A stretch of 64,000 nt of DNA, taken from positions 8,155,001 through 8,219,000 of the forward strand of contig NZ_CP107902.1 in the NCBI RefSeq assembly GCF_036013935.1. The letters are read 5' to 3'. The notes under the pieces are model-generated. The model saw nothing but the letters and a program-made list of their open reading frames with translations. It ran no database searches and had not been told where the DNA came from. The stretch is from Streptomyces sp. NBC_00461 (GTDB taxonomy: Bacteria > Actinomycetota > Actinomycetes > Streptomycetales > Streptomycetaceae). Positions 37,882-47,035 of the stretch are shown here, one piece after another (within the stretch, counting starts at the first letter, position 1; each line of letters begins with the position of its first letter). The position numbers and the translations under genes were made by a program.

Positions 37882-38204
37882 CGCTCTCCTCCGAATGCGC
37901 TCGTCGAGGTGCGGTCCGGCAGTACCCCGCCCGACCGACCTCGGACTCATCGTCGCGCAGGAACGCGGGCACGGTCCCCTTCTTGACCATGATTGATCAT
38001 CGGGGCCGAACGTTTCGGCAGCGCGCGGCCCGCCATGCCCCCGCCACCCCACAGCTGGGCGATGCCGTGCAAGTTCGCCCAAAGCGAGCCCGCGACGAGC
38101 CGGGCGTCCACGTAAGGCCGGGCCCGCCCGACCAGCTCAGCCTCGCGTATGCAGACAGTGTCCACCCGGGAATGCGGGAATCGGCCCGACGGGTTGACCC
38201 GGGT
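37882..38204. other. Intergenic region without recognised content
   Basis: A 323-base divergent spacer between the serine hydrolase and the PPOX-type gene. Both promoters should lie here. The AT-richer TTGACCATGATTGATCAT word (37984-38001) could be part of one, but no reliable operator or small gene was identified. Confidence 0.4.
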
Positions 38205-38642
38205 ATGACTCAGGACACACTGCTCAGGCTGCTCTCCGACGACCGCAGCGGGGTGCTCGTCACCCTCAAGCGCGACGGCCGGCCCCAGCTGTCGAACGTC
38301 AGCCATCACTACTATCCCGACGAGCACATCGTCCGGATCTCGGTCACCGACGACCGCGCCAAGACCCGCAACCTGCTGCGCGACCCACGGGCGTCGTACC
38401 ACGTGTCCACCCCCGACCGCCTTGCCTACACGGTCGTCGAGGGCACCGCCGACCTCTCACCCGTCGCGAAGGACCCGCACGACGACACGGTCGAGGAGCT
38501 GATCCGCCTCTACCGCGACGTCCTGGGCGAGCACCCGGACTGGGACGACTACCGTGCCGCGATGGTCCGCGACCGACGCCTGGTGGTGCGGCTGAGGGTG
38601 GAGCGGGCGTACGGAATTCCCAAGGGGGCCAACAGGGGCTGA
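38205..38642 (+). CDS. PPOX-class F420- or flavin-dependent protein
   Basis: A 145-residue split-barrel protein of the pyridoxamine-oxidase-like superfamily. It starts 'LLRLLSDDRSGVLVTLKRDG' and has 'NVSHHYYPDEHIVRISVTDDRAKTRNLLRDPRASYHV', the cofactor-binding region (about residues 32-68), and 'AYTVVEGTADLS'. Actinobacterial members often use coenzyme F420. The substrate is unknown. Upstream Shine-Dalgarno is poor, which may mean weak expression or a leaderless message. Confidence 0.82.
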   Translation: MTQDTLLRLLSDDRSGVLVTLKRDGRPQLSNVSHHYYPDEHIVRISVTDDRAKTRNLLRDPRASYHVSTPDRLAYTVVEGTADLSPVAKDPHDDTVEELIRLYRDVLGEHPDWDDYRAAMVRDRRLVVRLRVERAYGIPKGANRG

Positions 38643-38869
38643 GCGCACCACACCGTCCGCGCACCCCGGCCGCCCCTGAATCCGGCCGGAGCGCGCGGAG
38701 GCCCCCATGATTACCGCACTACGCGCGGTGCCTCAACGGCGCCTTTTGCCCCGAGCCCCACGAAGGCCGGTACGACGCCGGGCGGGGTGGCGTACGCCCG
38801 AGCGGGCCTGGTGCAACGCGTAGCGCGCGGGTGCTTGCCGTCTCCTCCCCGCGCGCATAGCCTCCGCGC

Positions 38870-39214
38870 GTGATCAATGGGGCACATGTGGTGATCTACA
38901 CCCGCGACGCCGAGGCGGACCGGGCCTTCTTCCGGGACGTCCTCGGCTGGGCGCACGTCGACGCGGGACTCGGCTGGCTGATCTTCAGGGCACCGCCCGC
39001 GGAGGTCGCCTTCCATCCGGCCGAGGGCGAGCCGTCGCACGAACTGATGCTGATGTGCGACGACATCGACGCGACGACCGCCGAACTCACCGAAAAGGGA
39101 GTGGAGTTGACGCGGCCCCTGGAGGACGCCCGCTGGGGTCGGGTGACGGGTTTCCGGCTGCCGGGTGGGGGCGAGGTCGGCTTGTACGAGCCGCGTCACC
39201 CGCGAGCGACGTAG
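38870..39214 (+). CDS. VOC (glyoxalase/bleomycin-resistance) superfamily protein
   Basis: A 114-residue single beta-alpha-beta-beta-beta repeat pair ('HVVIYTRDAEADRAFFRDVLGW' start, 'GRVTGFRLPGGGEVGLYEPRHP' end) typical of small vicinal-oxygen-chelate proteins. It starts at GTG 38870. Members bind metals and act on or sequester small toxic molecules; the target is not evident. It stands alone, 227 bases after the PPOX gene. Confidence 0.82.
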   Translation: MINGAHVVIYTRDAEADRAFFRDVLGWAHVDAGLGWLIFRAPPAEVAFHPAEGEPSHELMLMCDDIDATTAELTEKGVELTRPLEDARWGRVTGFRLPGGGEVGLYEPRHPRAT

Positions 39215-39362
39215 GGCGACACGGGGCCGCGTACGCACCCGCGACGCCGCGGCGCCGAAACCCCCGGGCTCCGGAGCCTTCGTGGCGTCCAGGGCCCGGG
39301 GGTGCCCGGGGTGATCGTGGAATCCCGGCCCGTGGTGGCCCGGGGGTGATCGTGCGGAGCGG

Positions 39363-40721
39363 TCAGGCCCTGACCGTCTCCGGCTGTGACGCTCCCTGGG
39401 GTGTGCGCTCACCCAGGTGTTCCGTCGGGATCCTGTGAGTCTCGCGGGCCGAGAGGGCGGCGATCACCGGCGGGACGCACAGGGCCGCCGTGAACAGCGC
39501 CACCGACGACCAGTCGCTGCCGTCGGGGCCCGCGATCTGGGCGGCGAACGTGACCGCGAAGCCCGCCACGGCGAAGCCGATCTGGGTGCCGATCGCCATG
39601 CCGGACAGGCGGACGCGAGTGGAGAACATCTCGCCGTAGAAGGACGGCCAGACGCCGTTCGCGGCGCTGTAGACCATGCCGAAGGTGACTATGCCCAGGA
39701 TCAGGATCAGGGCGTAGTTGCCCGTCGAGATCGCCCAGAGGTAGAGGAACATGGTGATCGCGCTGCCGACCGCGCCGATCAGGAACACGGGGCGGCGGCC
39801 GATGCGGTCCGACAGGGTGGCCCACAGGGGGATCGCACCGAGTGCCACGAGGTTGGCGAGCGCGCCCACCCACAGCATGGAGGAGCGGGACATGCCGACC
39901 GAGTCGCTGGTGGCGTAGGCGAGGGCCCAGACCGTGAAGATCGTGGAGACCGAGGCGATGAGCGCGCCCCCGATCACCCGCAGCACGTCCACCCAGTGCT
40001 CGCGCAGCAGCACGACCAGCGGCAGCTTCACGACCCCCTCGGTGGCCGCCTGCTTCGCGAAGGCCGGAGTCTCCTCCAGCCTGCGACGGATGCCGTAGCC
40101 GACGACGGCGACGGCGACGCTCGCCCAGAACGGCACTCGCCAGCCCCATGACAGCAACTGGTCCTCGGGAAGCGCGGCGACCGGGATGAAGACCAGCGTG
40201 GCGATGAGCTGGCCGCCCTGTGTGCCACTGAGGGTGAAGCTGGTGAAGAAGCCGCGTCGGTCCGGTGGCGCGTGTTCCAGCGTCATGGAGTTGGCGCTGG
40301 CCTGCTCGCCGGCGGCCGAGATGCCCTGCAGGACACGGCAGGCGACCAGCAGGACCGGGGCGAGGGAGCCGACCTGGGCACGCGTGGGCAGACAGCCGAT
40401 GAGGAACGTCGACAGGCCCATCAGGATCAGCGTGAAGACCATGATCTTCTTGCGGCCCACCCGGTCGCCGAAGTGCCCGAGGAAGAGCGCGCCGACGGGA
40501 CGGGCCGCGTACGCGACGCCGAACGTGGCCAGCGACAGCAGGGTCGCGGTGGCCGGATCGGACTCGTCGAAGAAGACCTTCGGGAAGATCAGCGCGGCGG
40601 CGCTGCCGTAGATGAAGAAGTCGTAGTACTCCAGGGCGCTGCCGATCCAGGCGGCTGCTGCCGCCTTTTTCGGTTGCCCGACGGCGTCGGCAGGGTCGCG
40701 GGGTGCGACGGCATGCGTCAC
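39363..40721 (-). CDS. MFS metabolite:H+ symporter (MHS family), probable shikimate/quinate importer
   Basis: A 452-residue, 12-helix transporter of the MHS family. The first loop has 'WIGSALEYYDFFIYG' and the helix 2-3 loop has 'GHFGDRVGRKK', both diagnostic. Relatives import shikimate, citrate, ketoglutarate or aromatic acids. The gene lies next to a TetR regulator and the shikimate dehydrogenase/dehydroshikimate dehydratase pair, so shikimate, quinate or protocatechuate is the likely substrate (inference). ATG 40721 follows GGAG in the leader. Confidence 0.85.
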   Translation of the reverse strand: MTHAVAPRDPADAVGQPKKAAAAAWIGSALEYYDFFIYGSAAALIFPKVFFDESDPATATLLSLATFGVAYAARPVGALFLGHFGDRVGRKKIMVFTLILMGLSTFLIGCLPTRAQVGSLAPVLLVACRVLQGISAAGEQASANSMTLEHAPPDRRGFFTSFTLSGTQGGQLIATLVFIPVAALPEDQLLSWGWRVPFWASVAVAVVGYGIRRRLEETPAFAKQAATEGVVKLPLVVLLREHWVDVLRVIGGALIASVSTIFTVWALAYATSDSVGMSRSSMLWVGALANLVALGAIPLWATLSDRIGRRPVFLIGAVGSAITMFLYLWAISTGNYALILILGIVTFGMVYSAANGVWPSFYGEMFSTRVRLSGMAIGTQIGFAVAGFAVTFAAQIAGPDGSDWSSVALFTAALCVPPVIAALSARETHRIPTEHLGERTPQGASQPETVRA

Positions 40722-40825
40722 GGCGTGCTCCTTCGGGGGAACTCCAACGTAGGCGGAGTGAGCGGAGAGGGGAAGCAGAGGAAGCAGAGGCAGAGGGCCG
40801 TGATGGGGCCGGATCTCGGCTTAAT

Positions 40826-40843
40826 TAACCCACTGGGTAGTTA
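40826..40843. promoter_or_regulatory. Palindromic element before the MHS transporter
   Basis: TAAC...GTTA arms surround a CCCACTGGG mini-palindrome (40829-40837) about 105 bases upstream of the transporter start. It may be a second site for the adjacent TetR regulator, although it differs from the element at 41672-41695. Confidence 0.35.
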
Positions 40844-40907
40844 GTCCCGGTGGGTAGGGATGTTGCGCCGACGTTTCCCGGGTGTCAAGAGGTGGCGCCG
40901 TACGGCC

Positions 40908-41573
40908 TCAGCCGGCCGTCCGCTCCGCCGTCAGGTAGGCGATCACCATGTCGCCGAGCATGGCGCGGTAGTGCTCGCGCTGGGCCGGGTCCACCAGGTC
41001 GCGGCCGAACAGGGCACCGAAGGTGTGCCGGTTGGCGACCCGGAAGAAGCAGAACGAGCTGATCATCGCGTGCAGGTCGACGGCGTCGACATCGGCCGTG
41101 AACAGGCCGGACTCCTGCCCGGAGACCAGGATGCGACGGATCACGTCGAGCGCGGGGGAACCGATCTTGCCGAGCTTCTCGGAGGCGGCGATGTGCTCGG
41201 CCCCGTGGATGTTCTCGATGCTGACCAGGCGGATGAAGTCGGGGTGCTGCTCGTGGTGGTCGAAGGTCACCTCCGCGAGGCGGCGGATCGCGGCGACCGG
41301 GTCGAGGTGCTCGACGTCCAGCTCCTGCTCGGCCTCGCGGATCACGCCGTACGCCCGCTCCAGGACGGCCGTGAAGAGCTGCTCCTTGCCGCCGAAGTAG
41401 TAGTAGATCATCCGCTTGGTGGTACGGGTGCGGGCGGCGATCTCGTCGACGCGGGCGCCGTCGTAGCCCGCGCGTGCGAACTCCTGCGTGGCCATGTCGA
41501 GGATCTCGGCCTGGGTGCGGGCGGCGTCGCGGATCCGCCCGTTCGGTCGTGCCGGTTCGTCGACGCTGGTCAT
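40908..41573 (-). CDS. TetR family transcriptional regulator
   Basis: A 221-residue regulator with an N-terminal helix-turn-helix (about residues 20-65: 'EILDMATQEFARAGYDGARVDEIA' then 'TTKRMIYYYFGGKEQLF') and a C-terminal ligand-binding domain. It lies between the MHS transporter and the divergent shikimate dehydrogenase gene, so it probably represses both and its own gene, responding to an aromatic or hydroaromatic acid. An operator-like palindrome lies in the divergent promoter. Confidence 0.88.
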   Translation of the reverse strand: MTSVDEPARPNGRIRDAARTQAEILDMATQEFARAGYDGARVDEIAARTRTTKRMIYYYFGGKEQLFTAVLERAYGVIREAEQELDVEHLDPVAAIRRLAEVTFDHHEQHPDFIRLVSIENIHGAEHIAASEKLGKIGSPALDVIRRILVSGQESGLFTADVDAVDLHAMISSFCFFRVANRHTFGALFGRDLVDPAQREHYRAMLGDMVIAYLTAERTAG

Positions 41574-41671
41574 CGGGTTCCTTCGGGAGTGCGGCCGGTG
41601 CCGCAGATTCTAGAAGGCGGGCCGGGCGTCGCCTCCAGGGTCTTCCCCGAGAACCCGACAGGCTGATATAG

Positions 41672-41695
41672 CTAACGTACTAGTTCGTACATTAG
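41672..41695. promoter_or_regulatory. TetR operator candidate in the shikimate dehydrogenase promoter
   Basis: CTAACGTAC (41672-41680) and GTACATTAG (41687-41695) form 9-bp arms with one mismatch around TAGTTC. It lies 22 bases before the dehydrogenase GTG and about 100 bases from the TetR start, a good position for repression of both. Confidence 0.6.
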
Positions 41696-41716
41696 TGCTC
41701 AGCTCGGGAGGGCCAC

Positions 41717-42598
41717 GTGGCCAAGGACTCGTATCTCGTCGGACTGATCGGCGCCGGCATCGGCCCGTCGCTCAGCCCGGCGCTGCACGAGCGGGAGGCG
41801 GACCGGCAGGGCCTGCGCTACGTGTACCGGCTCATCGACATCGACACCCTCGGTGTGCCTCCCGAGGCGGTGGGCGACCTGCTGCGGGCCGCCCGCGACC
41901 TGGGTTTCGACGGGCTGAACATCACGCACCCGTGCAAGCAGCTGGTCATCGAGCACCTGGACGCACTCGCCCCACGGGCCGAGGCGCTCGGCGCGGTCAA
42001 CACCGTCGTCTTCGAGGACGGCCGTGCGATCGGCCACAACACGGACGTCACCGGTTTCGCCGCCGCCTTCGCGCGCGGCCTGCCGGACGCTTCGCTGGAG
42101 CGGGTGGTGCAGCTGGGCGCCGGCGGGGCGGGCGCGGCGGTCGCTCATGCGACGCTCACCCTGGGTGCGGAGCGGGTCACCGTCGTCGATGCGCTGGCCG
42201 ATCGGGCCGCGGATCTCGCCGCTGGGCTGAACCGGCACTTCGGCCCCGGCCGGGCGGCCGCGGCCACGCCGGATCAGCTCGCCCAGCTGCTCGGCTCGGC
42301 CGACGGCGTCGTGCATGCCACGCCAACCGGAATGGCCGCCCATCCGGGGATGCCGTTCCCCGCCGAGTTCCTGCACCCTGGGCTGTGGGTTGCCGAGGTC
42401 GTCTACCGCCCCTTGGAGACGGAGTTGTTGCGCACCGCGCGTGCGGTTGGCTGCGCCACTTCGGACGGCGGTGGGATGGCTGTCTTCCAGGCTGCGGACG
42501 CGTTCCGGTTGTTCACCGGACGTGAGCCCGACAGCGCGCGGATGTTGGTGGACATCGCGGAGCTGGCCGGCGCCGCGGAGAGCTCGGTCGGCAAGTGA
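41717..42598 (+). CDS. Shikimate/quinate dehydrogenase (QsuD/AroE-like)
   Basis: A 293-residue NAD(P)-linked dehydrogenase. The catalytic Lys74 lies in 'NITHPCKQ', the variant motif found in catabolic quinate/shikimate dehydrogenases rather than 'NVTIPHK' of biosynthetic AroE. 'GHNTDVTGF' follows near residue 107, and the Rossmann glycine turn is 'QLGAGGAGAAV' near 133-143. It should oxidise shikimate or quinate to the 3-dehydro compound, feeding the dehydratase encoded 27 bases downstream. GTG 41717 has GGGAGGG upstream. Confidence 0.87.
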   Translation: MAKDSYLVGLIGAGIGPSLSPALHEREADRQGLRYVYRLIDIDTLGVPPEAVGDLLRAARDLGFDGLNITHPCKQLVIEHLDALAPRAEALGAVNTVVFEDGRAIGHNTDVTGFAAAFARGLPDASLERVVQLGAGGAGAAVAHATLTLGAERVTVVDALADRAADLAAGLNRHFGPGRAAAATPDQLAQLLGSADGVVHATPTGMAAHPGMPFPAEFLHPGLWVAEVVYRPLETELLRTARAVGCATSDGGGMAVFQAADAFRLFTGREPDSARMLVDIAELAGAAESSVGK

Positions 42599-42625
42599 CA
42601 CCCGGCAGTTCGAAGGAGCAGGACC

Positions 42626-44476
42626 ATGCGTACGTCCATCGCCACCGTCTCCCTCAGTGGCTCCCTCACCGAGAAGCTCACGGCCGCCTCGCGGGCCGGG
42701 TTCGACGGCGTCGAGATCTTCGAGAACGACCTGCTCGCGAGTCCGCTCACCCCCGAGGAGATCCGCGTCCGTTGTGCCGACCTCGGGCTCACCATCGACC
42801 TCTATCAGCCGATGCGGGACATCGAGGCCGTGCCCGAGGACGAGTTCGGGCGCAATCTGCGCCGGGCCCGGCACAAGTTCGAGCTGATGCGGCGGCTCGG
42901 TGCCGACACCGTTCTCGTCTGCTCCAGTGTCTCGCCGCTCGCCGTCGACGATGACGCCCTCGCCGCCGGACAGCTGAGTCAACTCGCCGATCTGGCACAG
43001 GAATTCGGCATCCGCGTGGCCTACGAGGCGCTTGCCTGGGGCCGGCATGTCAGTACGTACGACCATGCCTGGCACATTGTCGAGACGGCGGACCACCCCG
43101 CCCTCGGCACCTGCCTCGACAGCTTCCACATCCTCTCGCGCGGTTCCGATCCCAAGGGCATCGAGGACATCCCCGGCGAGAAGGTCTTCTTCCTGCAGCT
43201 CGCGGACGCCCCGCTGCTCGCGATGGACGTGCTGCAGTGGAGCCGTCACCACCGTTGCTTCCCGGGACAGGGCGGCTTCGACGTCGCCGGGCTCGTGCGG
43301 CACGTGCTGCGCACGGGATACGCCGGTCCGCTCTCCCTGGAGGTGTTCAACGACGTCTTCCGCCAGGCCGAGGCCGGCCCGACGGCCGTGGACGCGCACC
43401 GCTCCCTCCTGGTCCTGCAGGAGACGGTGGGCATGGCCGGCCTGCCCGCCCCCGTCGTCCCCACGGGCGTCGCGTTCGCCGAGCTGGTCACCGCCGACGC
43501 CGAGCCGGTCACGGACGTACTCGGCGCCCTGGGCTTCGCCCGCACCGCCCGCCACCGCAGCAAGCCGGTCGACCTGTGGCAGCAGGGCGACGCCCGTATC
43601 CTCATCAACACCGGTCCGGCAGCCCAGCCCCACGCTCGGCTTCGTTCGAGCGGGGGGACCCCCGTCGACGGCACCGGGCTCGCCGCGATCGGTCTGGAGT
43701 CCCCGGACCCGGCCGGCGCCGCCCGCCGCGCGGAGGCGCTGCTGGCACCGGTGCTGCCGCGCCGCCGCGCGCCCGAGGACGCCCCGCTCGACGCCGTGGC
43801 GGCCCCCGACGGCACGGAACTCTTCTTCTGCGCCACCGGCCGCCCCGAACTCCCCAGCTGGCGTGCGGACTTCGAGAACACCGAGAACACCGTGGACTCC
43901 GCGGACATCACGACGGACTCCGGCGTGACCCGCATCGACCACCTCGCCCTCGTCCAGCCCTGGCACCACTTCGATGAGGCGACCCTCTTCCACCGCAGCG
44001 TTCTCGGACTGTCCGCCCAGGAGAGCGTGGACGTCGCCGATCCGTACGGCCTGCTGCGCAGCCGTGCCGTGACCAGCGCCGACGGTGACGTCCGCATCGC
44101 TCTGTCCGTCGGCGCGGGGCCCGCCGACGACACGGTCCACGCCCAGCACATCGCCTTCGCCACGCACGACGTGGTGTCCGCGGCGCGCCGCTTCCGGGAG
44201 GCGGGCGGGCTGCTGCTGACGATGCCGGCGAACTACTACGACGACCTGGCCGCCCGGTTCGCGTTCGCCGAGGGCGAGTTGGAGACGTATCGCGAGCTGG
44301 GCATCCTCTACGACCGTGACGCGTACGGCGAGTTCCGGCACTGCTACACCCGGACCGTCGGCCGTGTCTTCTTCGAACTCGTCCAGCGCGACGGGGGTTA
44401 TCGGGGGTACGGCGCGGCGAACGCTCCCGTGCGCCTCGCCGCCCAGCACATCGCGCGGCGCCTCACTGGCGGCTGA
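42626..44476 (+). CDS. 3-Dehydroshikimate dehydratase fused to an HPPD-like VOC domain (QsuB-like)
   Basis: A 616-residue two-domain protein, almost the same length as Corynebacterium QsuB. The N-terminal TIM barrel (about 1-275) carries metal/active-site residues in 'VAYEALAWGRHVSTYDHAW', 'LGTCLDSFHIL' and 'LSLEVFND'. The C-terminal half resembles 4-hydroxyphenylpyruvate dioxygenase, with possible metal ligands in 'RIDHLAL', 'HAQHIAF' and 'FFELVQR'. The dehydratase makes protocatechuate from 3-dehydroshikimate; the function of the dioxygenase-like half is not settled. No protocatechuate-ring-cleavage genes lie nearby. Its end overlaps the convergent membrane-protein gene by 14 bases. Confidence 0.87.
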   Translation: MRTSIATVSLSGSLTEKLTAASRAGFDGVEIFENDLLASPLTPEEIRVRCADLGLTIDLYQPMRDIEAVPEDEFGRNLRRARHKFELMRRLGADTVLVCSSVSPLAVDDDALAAGQLSQLADLAQEFGIRVAYEALAWGRHVSTYDHAWHIVETADHPALGTCLDSFHILSRGSDPKGIEDIPGEKVFFLQLADAPLLAMDVLQWSRHHRCFPGQGGFDVAGLVRHVLRTGYAGPLSLEVFNDVFRQAEAGPTAVDAHRSLLVLQETVGMAGLPAPVVPTGVAFAELVTADAEPVTDVLGALGFARTARHRSKPVDLWQQGDARILINTGPAAQPHARLRSSGGTPVDGTGLAAIGLESPDPAGAARRAEALLAPVLPRRRAPEDAPLDAVAAPDGTELFFCATGRPELPSWRADFENTENTVDSADITTDSGVTRIDHLALVQPWHHFDEATLFHRSVLGLSAQESVDVADPYGLLRSRAVTSADGDVRIALSVGAGPADDTVHAQHIAFATHDVVSAARRFREAGGLLLTMPANYYDDLAARFAFAEGELETYRELGILYDRDAYGEFRHCYTRTVGRVFFELVQRDGGYRGYGAANAPVRLAAQHIARRLTGG

Positions 44477-45926
44477 CGGTTCTGGTCACGCCGGTGACGA
44501 CCGTCGTGGCGAGGATCCAGCCGGTGATGATCAGCGCGTAGGCGAGGTACTGGTACCAGCCGTCCGGCGCGAACGCCTCCTCCTGGCCGAAGGAGATCAC
44601 CGGGAGGAGGAGGTCGAGAGTGTAGAAGACCGGGTTGAAGTGGGGGGCCTCGGACGGCTTGAGGGCGGGCGGGTGGTGCAGCCCGTACGCGAGCGAGCCG
44701 ACGGCCAGCAGGGACAGCAGCCAGACGGCGGCGCGCAGGGGATGGAAGCCGTAGCCGACAGTGGCGTCCTGGACATAGCCCCAGAGGCGGCCGTACCAGG
44801 CGCGGGTGCGGCGCAGGCGGCGCTGCTTGGCGAGTTGGACGAGGCGGGCGGCGTGGTCGTCGCCGACCCGGCGGTAGGCCGCGGACAACTGCTCGTAGGC
44901 GTGCGGGACATAGCCGTCGCCGTCCCGCTCCAGCATCGGCAGGCGGTGGTCGGCGGGCACGTGCGGGGTGAGCGAGGTGTAGACGAGGTCGCCCAGGAAC
45001 ACCTCGGTGGGCAGCATCTCCGGTTCCAGGAAGAGGACCTCGATCTGGGCGCGGCGCAGATTCAGCGCACCGTCCATGGGAGGTCCCTTGCGCAGCCACA
45101 GTTCCCCGATGGTGCAGCTGCTCGCCCGCAGCGCGGTGTCTCCGCGATTCGACAGGCGTGCGTGCGACAGCTCCAGACGGCCCGCGATGCGAGCGCCCCG
45201 GAGGCCGATCCACCCGTCGCTGTGCACCTGCCGCATGAGGACGTCGCCCTGTACCGTCAGGGTCTCCCCGTCGAGGGCGGCACCGCCCGGCCGGTTGAGC
45301 CGTGCGCCGTTCAGCCTGACCGATCCGGCGACCTCGGCGCTGTTCAGGCGCACCTCGCCGTCCGCCCGCAGGCCGGGTGCCCACAGATCGTCGCCGATGG
45401 TCACGTGGTTGAGGTGAAGGGCGCCCTCGGAGTCGTCCGGTGCCGCGCACTCGGCCCGGTCCATGAACAACGCCCCCGTGATGTGCGCCCCGCCCAGCCG
45501 CACCTGGCCCCCGAACCGGCAGTCCGTCAGCCGGAGCACACCGTCCACCCGCATGGTGGCGGCGACCAGTCCGGGCAGTACCGAGTTGCTCAGGTTGAGC
45601 TGGCGCAGCCGGGCGCCGTACAGCTGTGGGATCTCGTCGAAGTGGCAGTGGCTCAACCGGACGGCGAAGTCGCTCGTGCCGTACCGCAGGTCCAGGGGGC
45701 CGGTGATCCGGGCGCCGGACACCTTGAGTGCGGCTATCTCACCGGGATCCTGCGGCCCGTTGAGCAGCAGGGCCCGCAACACGGCTGCCCGGACGGTCCG
45801 TTCGGGCCCCCAGCGCGCGCCCTCAGCCGTGTCCTCGTCCGTTCCCTCACGGAAGTCGACCGGCGCTCCCGTGGGGAACGCCCGCCACACCCGCTCCTCG
45901 GCCGGCGTCAGATCATTGATCTCCAC
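44463..45926 (-). CDS. Beta-helix repeat membrane protein of unknown function
   Basis: A 487-residue protein. Residues about 60-330 consist of about 20-residue repeats with alternating Leu/Val and Gly (for example 'GGQVRLGGAHITGALFMDRA'), expected to form a right-handed beta-helix like bactofilin or pentapeptide-repeat proteins. An Arg-rich linker follows, then two or three C-terminal hydrophobic segments (about 395-480) with a loop resembling an ion-channel pore region. Streptomyces homologs are sometimes called membrane-associated oxidoreductase, but no cofactor site is visible. GTG 45926 is chosen; upstream extension to 46220 reads through the degraded catalase-like gene and is rejected. 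Confidence 0.65.
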   Translation of the reverse strand: MEINDLTPAEERVWRAFPTGAPVDFREGTDEDTAEGARWGPERTVRAAVLRALLLNGPQDPGEIAALKVSGARITGPLDLRYGTSDFAVRLSHCHFDEIPQLYGARLRQLNLSNSVLPGLVAATMRVDGVLRLTDCRFGGQVRLGGAHITGALFMDRAECAAPDDSEGALHLNHVTIGDDLWAPGLRADGEVRLNSAEVAGSVRLNGARLNRPGGAALDGETLTVQGDVLMRQVHSDGWIGLRGARIAGRLELSHARLSNRGDTALRASSCTIGELWLRKGPPMDGALNLRRAQIEVLFLEPEMLPTEVFLGDLVYTSLTPHVPADHRLPMLERDGDGYVPHAYEQLSAAYRRVGDDHAARLVQLAKQRRLRRTRAWYGRLWGYVQDATVGYGFHPLRAAVWLLSLLAVGSLAYGLHHPPALKPSEAPHFNPVFYTLDLLLPVISFGQEEAFAPDGWYQYLAYALIITGWILATTVVTGVTRTVSRQ

Positions 45927-45937
45927 ACAGCGGGACT

Positions 45938-46755
45938 CTAATCCCACAACTCCGCATGCCGCCGGTGGGTTTCGGTGAGACCGTTCACGAAGAACCGCTC
46001 GTAGTACTCCGGCTCCACGTGGTGCGTCTGCAGCCAGATGCCCGGCACGTGGGCAGGGCCTCCGCGTCGCGGCGGTCCGGGACGGGCGCCGGCGGGCTGC
46101 CGGGCGCGGGCCGGAACAGGTACCGCACCGGTCCCGCCTCCCCCCACAGGATCGCGCCGCGGCTCCAGAACGTCTCGTTGGCAAGGGAGTTGACGGTGCG
46201 GCGGGTCGCGGCCCGGACATTGCGGCGCATGCGGTTCGCGGTGCCGAGGCCCACGGCCAGCGGCAGCTTCACCAGCAGCCCGAACACCTTCTGCGCGGGA
46301 CTGCCGGCGCCGGCCATCGCCTTCGCGAAGGCCACGAACTCCCGTGCGTCGCGGGCGTGCGAGACCGGATGGCCGGTCGCCAGCAGGTCATGGCTCTCCT
46401 CGTCCGAGACCTGCACCCGCACGGCAGCCCCGTGCAGATCGGGCGAGCCGTCGCCCTGCCGGATGCCGCTCGCGTTGGACAGCCGCACCACCGCCGGATA
46501 CTCCGCGCCCGGCCGGGCGAACCCCACCCGCAGCGCGGCGGGGAGATCGTCGTGGAAGCGCAGCCGCGCGTTCTCCACGGCCACCGGCGCCTTGGCATGG
46601 AAAGTCCGGGCGATCCCACCGCCCCCGGCCCGCCGGTTCTTGACCTGCACCTTCATCAACTCGGCGGCCAGCTGCTCGAACACCAGCCGCTCCGCCTCGG
46701 GACTGCCGCCTTCGTACCGCTCGTACTGCGGTTCTTGCTGCCCGGTCTCGGCCAT
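45938..46755 (-). pseudogene. Broken catalase-family (heme-peroxidase-like) gene
   Basis: From ATG 46755 (GAGGA 8 bases upstream) a frame encodes the N-terminal two thirds of a catalase-like protein. It includes 'RTFHAKAPVAVENARLRFH', 'VVRLSNASGIRQGDGSPDLHG' and 'GPVRYLFRPAPGSPPAPVPD'. It then runs into low-complexity sequence near 46070. The expected C-terminal end ('GIWLQTHHVEPEYYERFFVN' to 'HAELWD') lies in a different frame and stops at 45938. The join near 46050-46080 combines a frameshift with loss of the middle C-terminal region. It is most likely inactive. Confidence 0.65.
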
Positions 46756-47035
46756 CGGTGGTTTCCTCACGTACGGATACGTTCGGGACAGGGGGCAGCA
46801 CGCTACCTTCGGCCCCAGGCGGTCACAGCGATGGTTCGCGCCGATGTGCTCTACCTTGCGCGCGATGCGAACAATTGCACGGGCGGCATTTGGGCACGTC
46901 AGCCGAGCCTGTGAAGGAGCCGTAACCTGCTGTGTCCGCCTCGCGGCCGTCCCCGCTTCCCAGCAACCCCTCCCGCCGCCCCGCCATGGCCGGGGAACGA
47001 CTCCTTCTCGGTTGACGGTTCACCGTCGCGGTGGT

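Noticed and set aside
37882..38082. N-terminal extension of the serine hydrolase to 38082
   Set aside because: Arg/Pro-rich sequence without family character; GGAGGAG places the start at 37881.
39215..39362. GC-rich direct repeats (CCCGGGGGTG-like) between the VOC gene and the MHS transporter
   Set aside because: Imperfect and short, with no clear hairpin arms; not enough to call a terminator.
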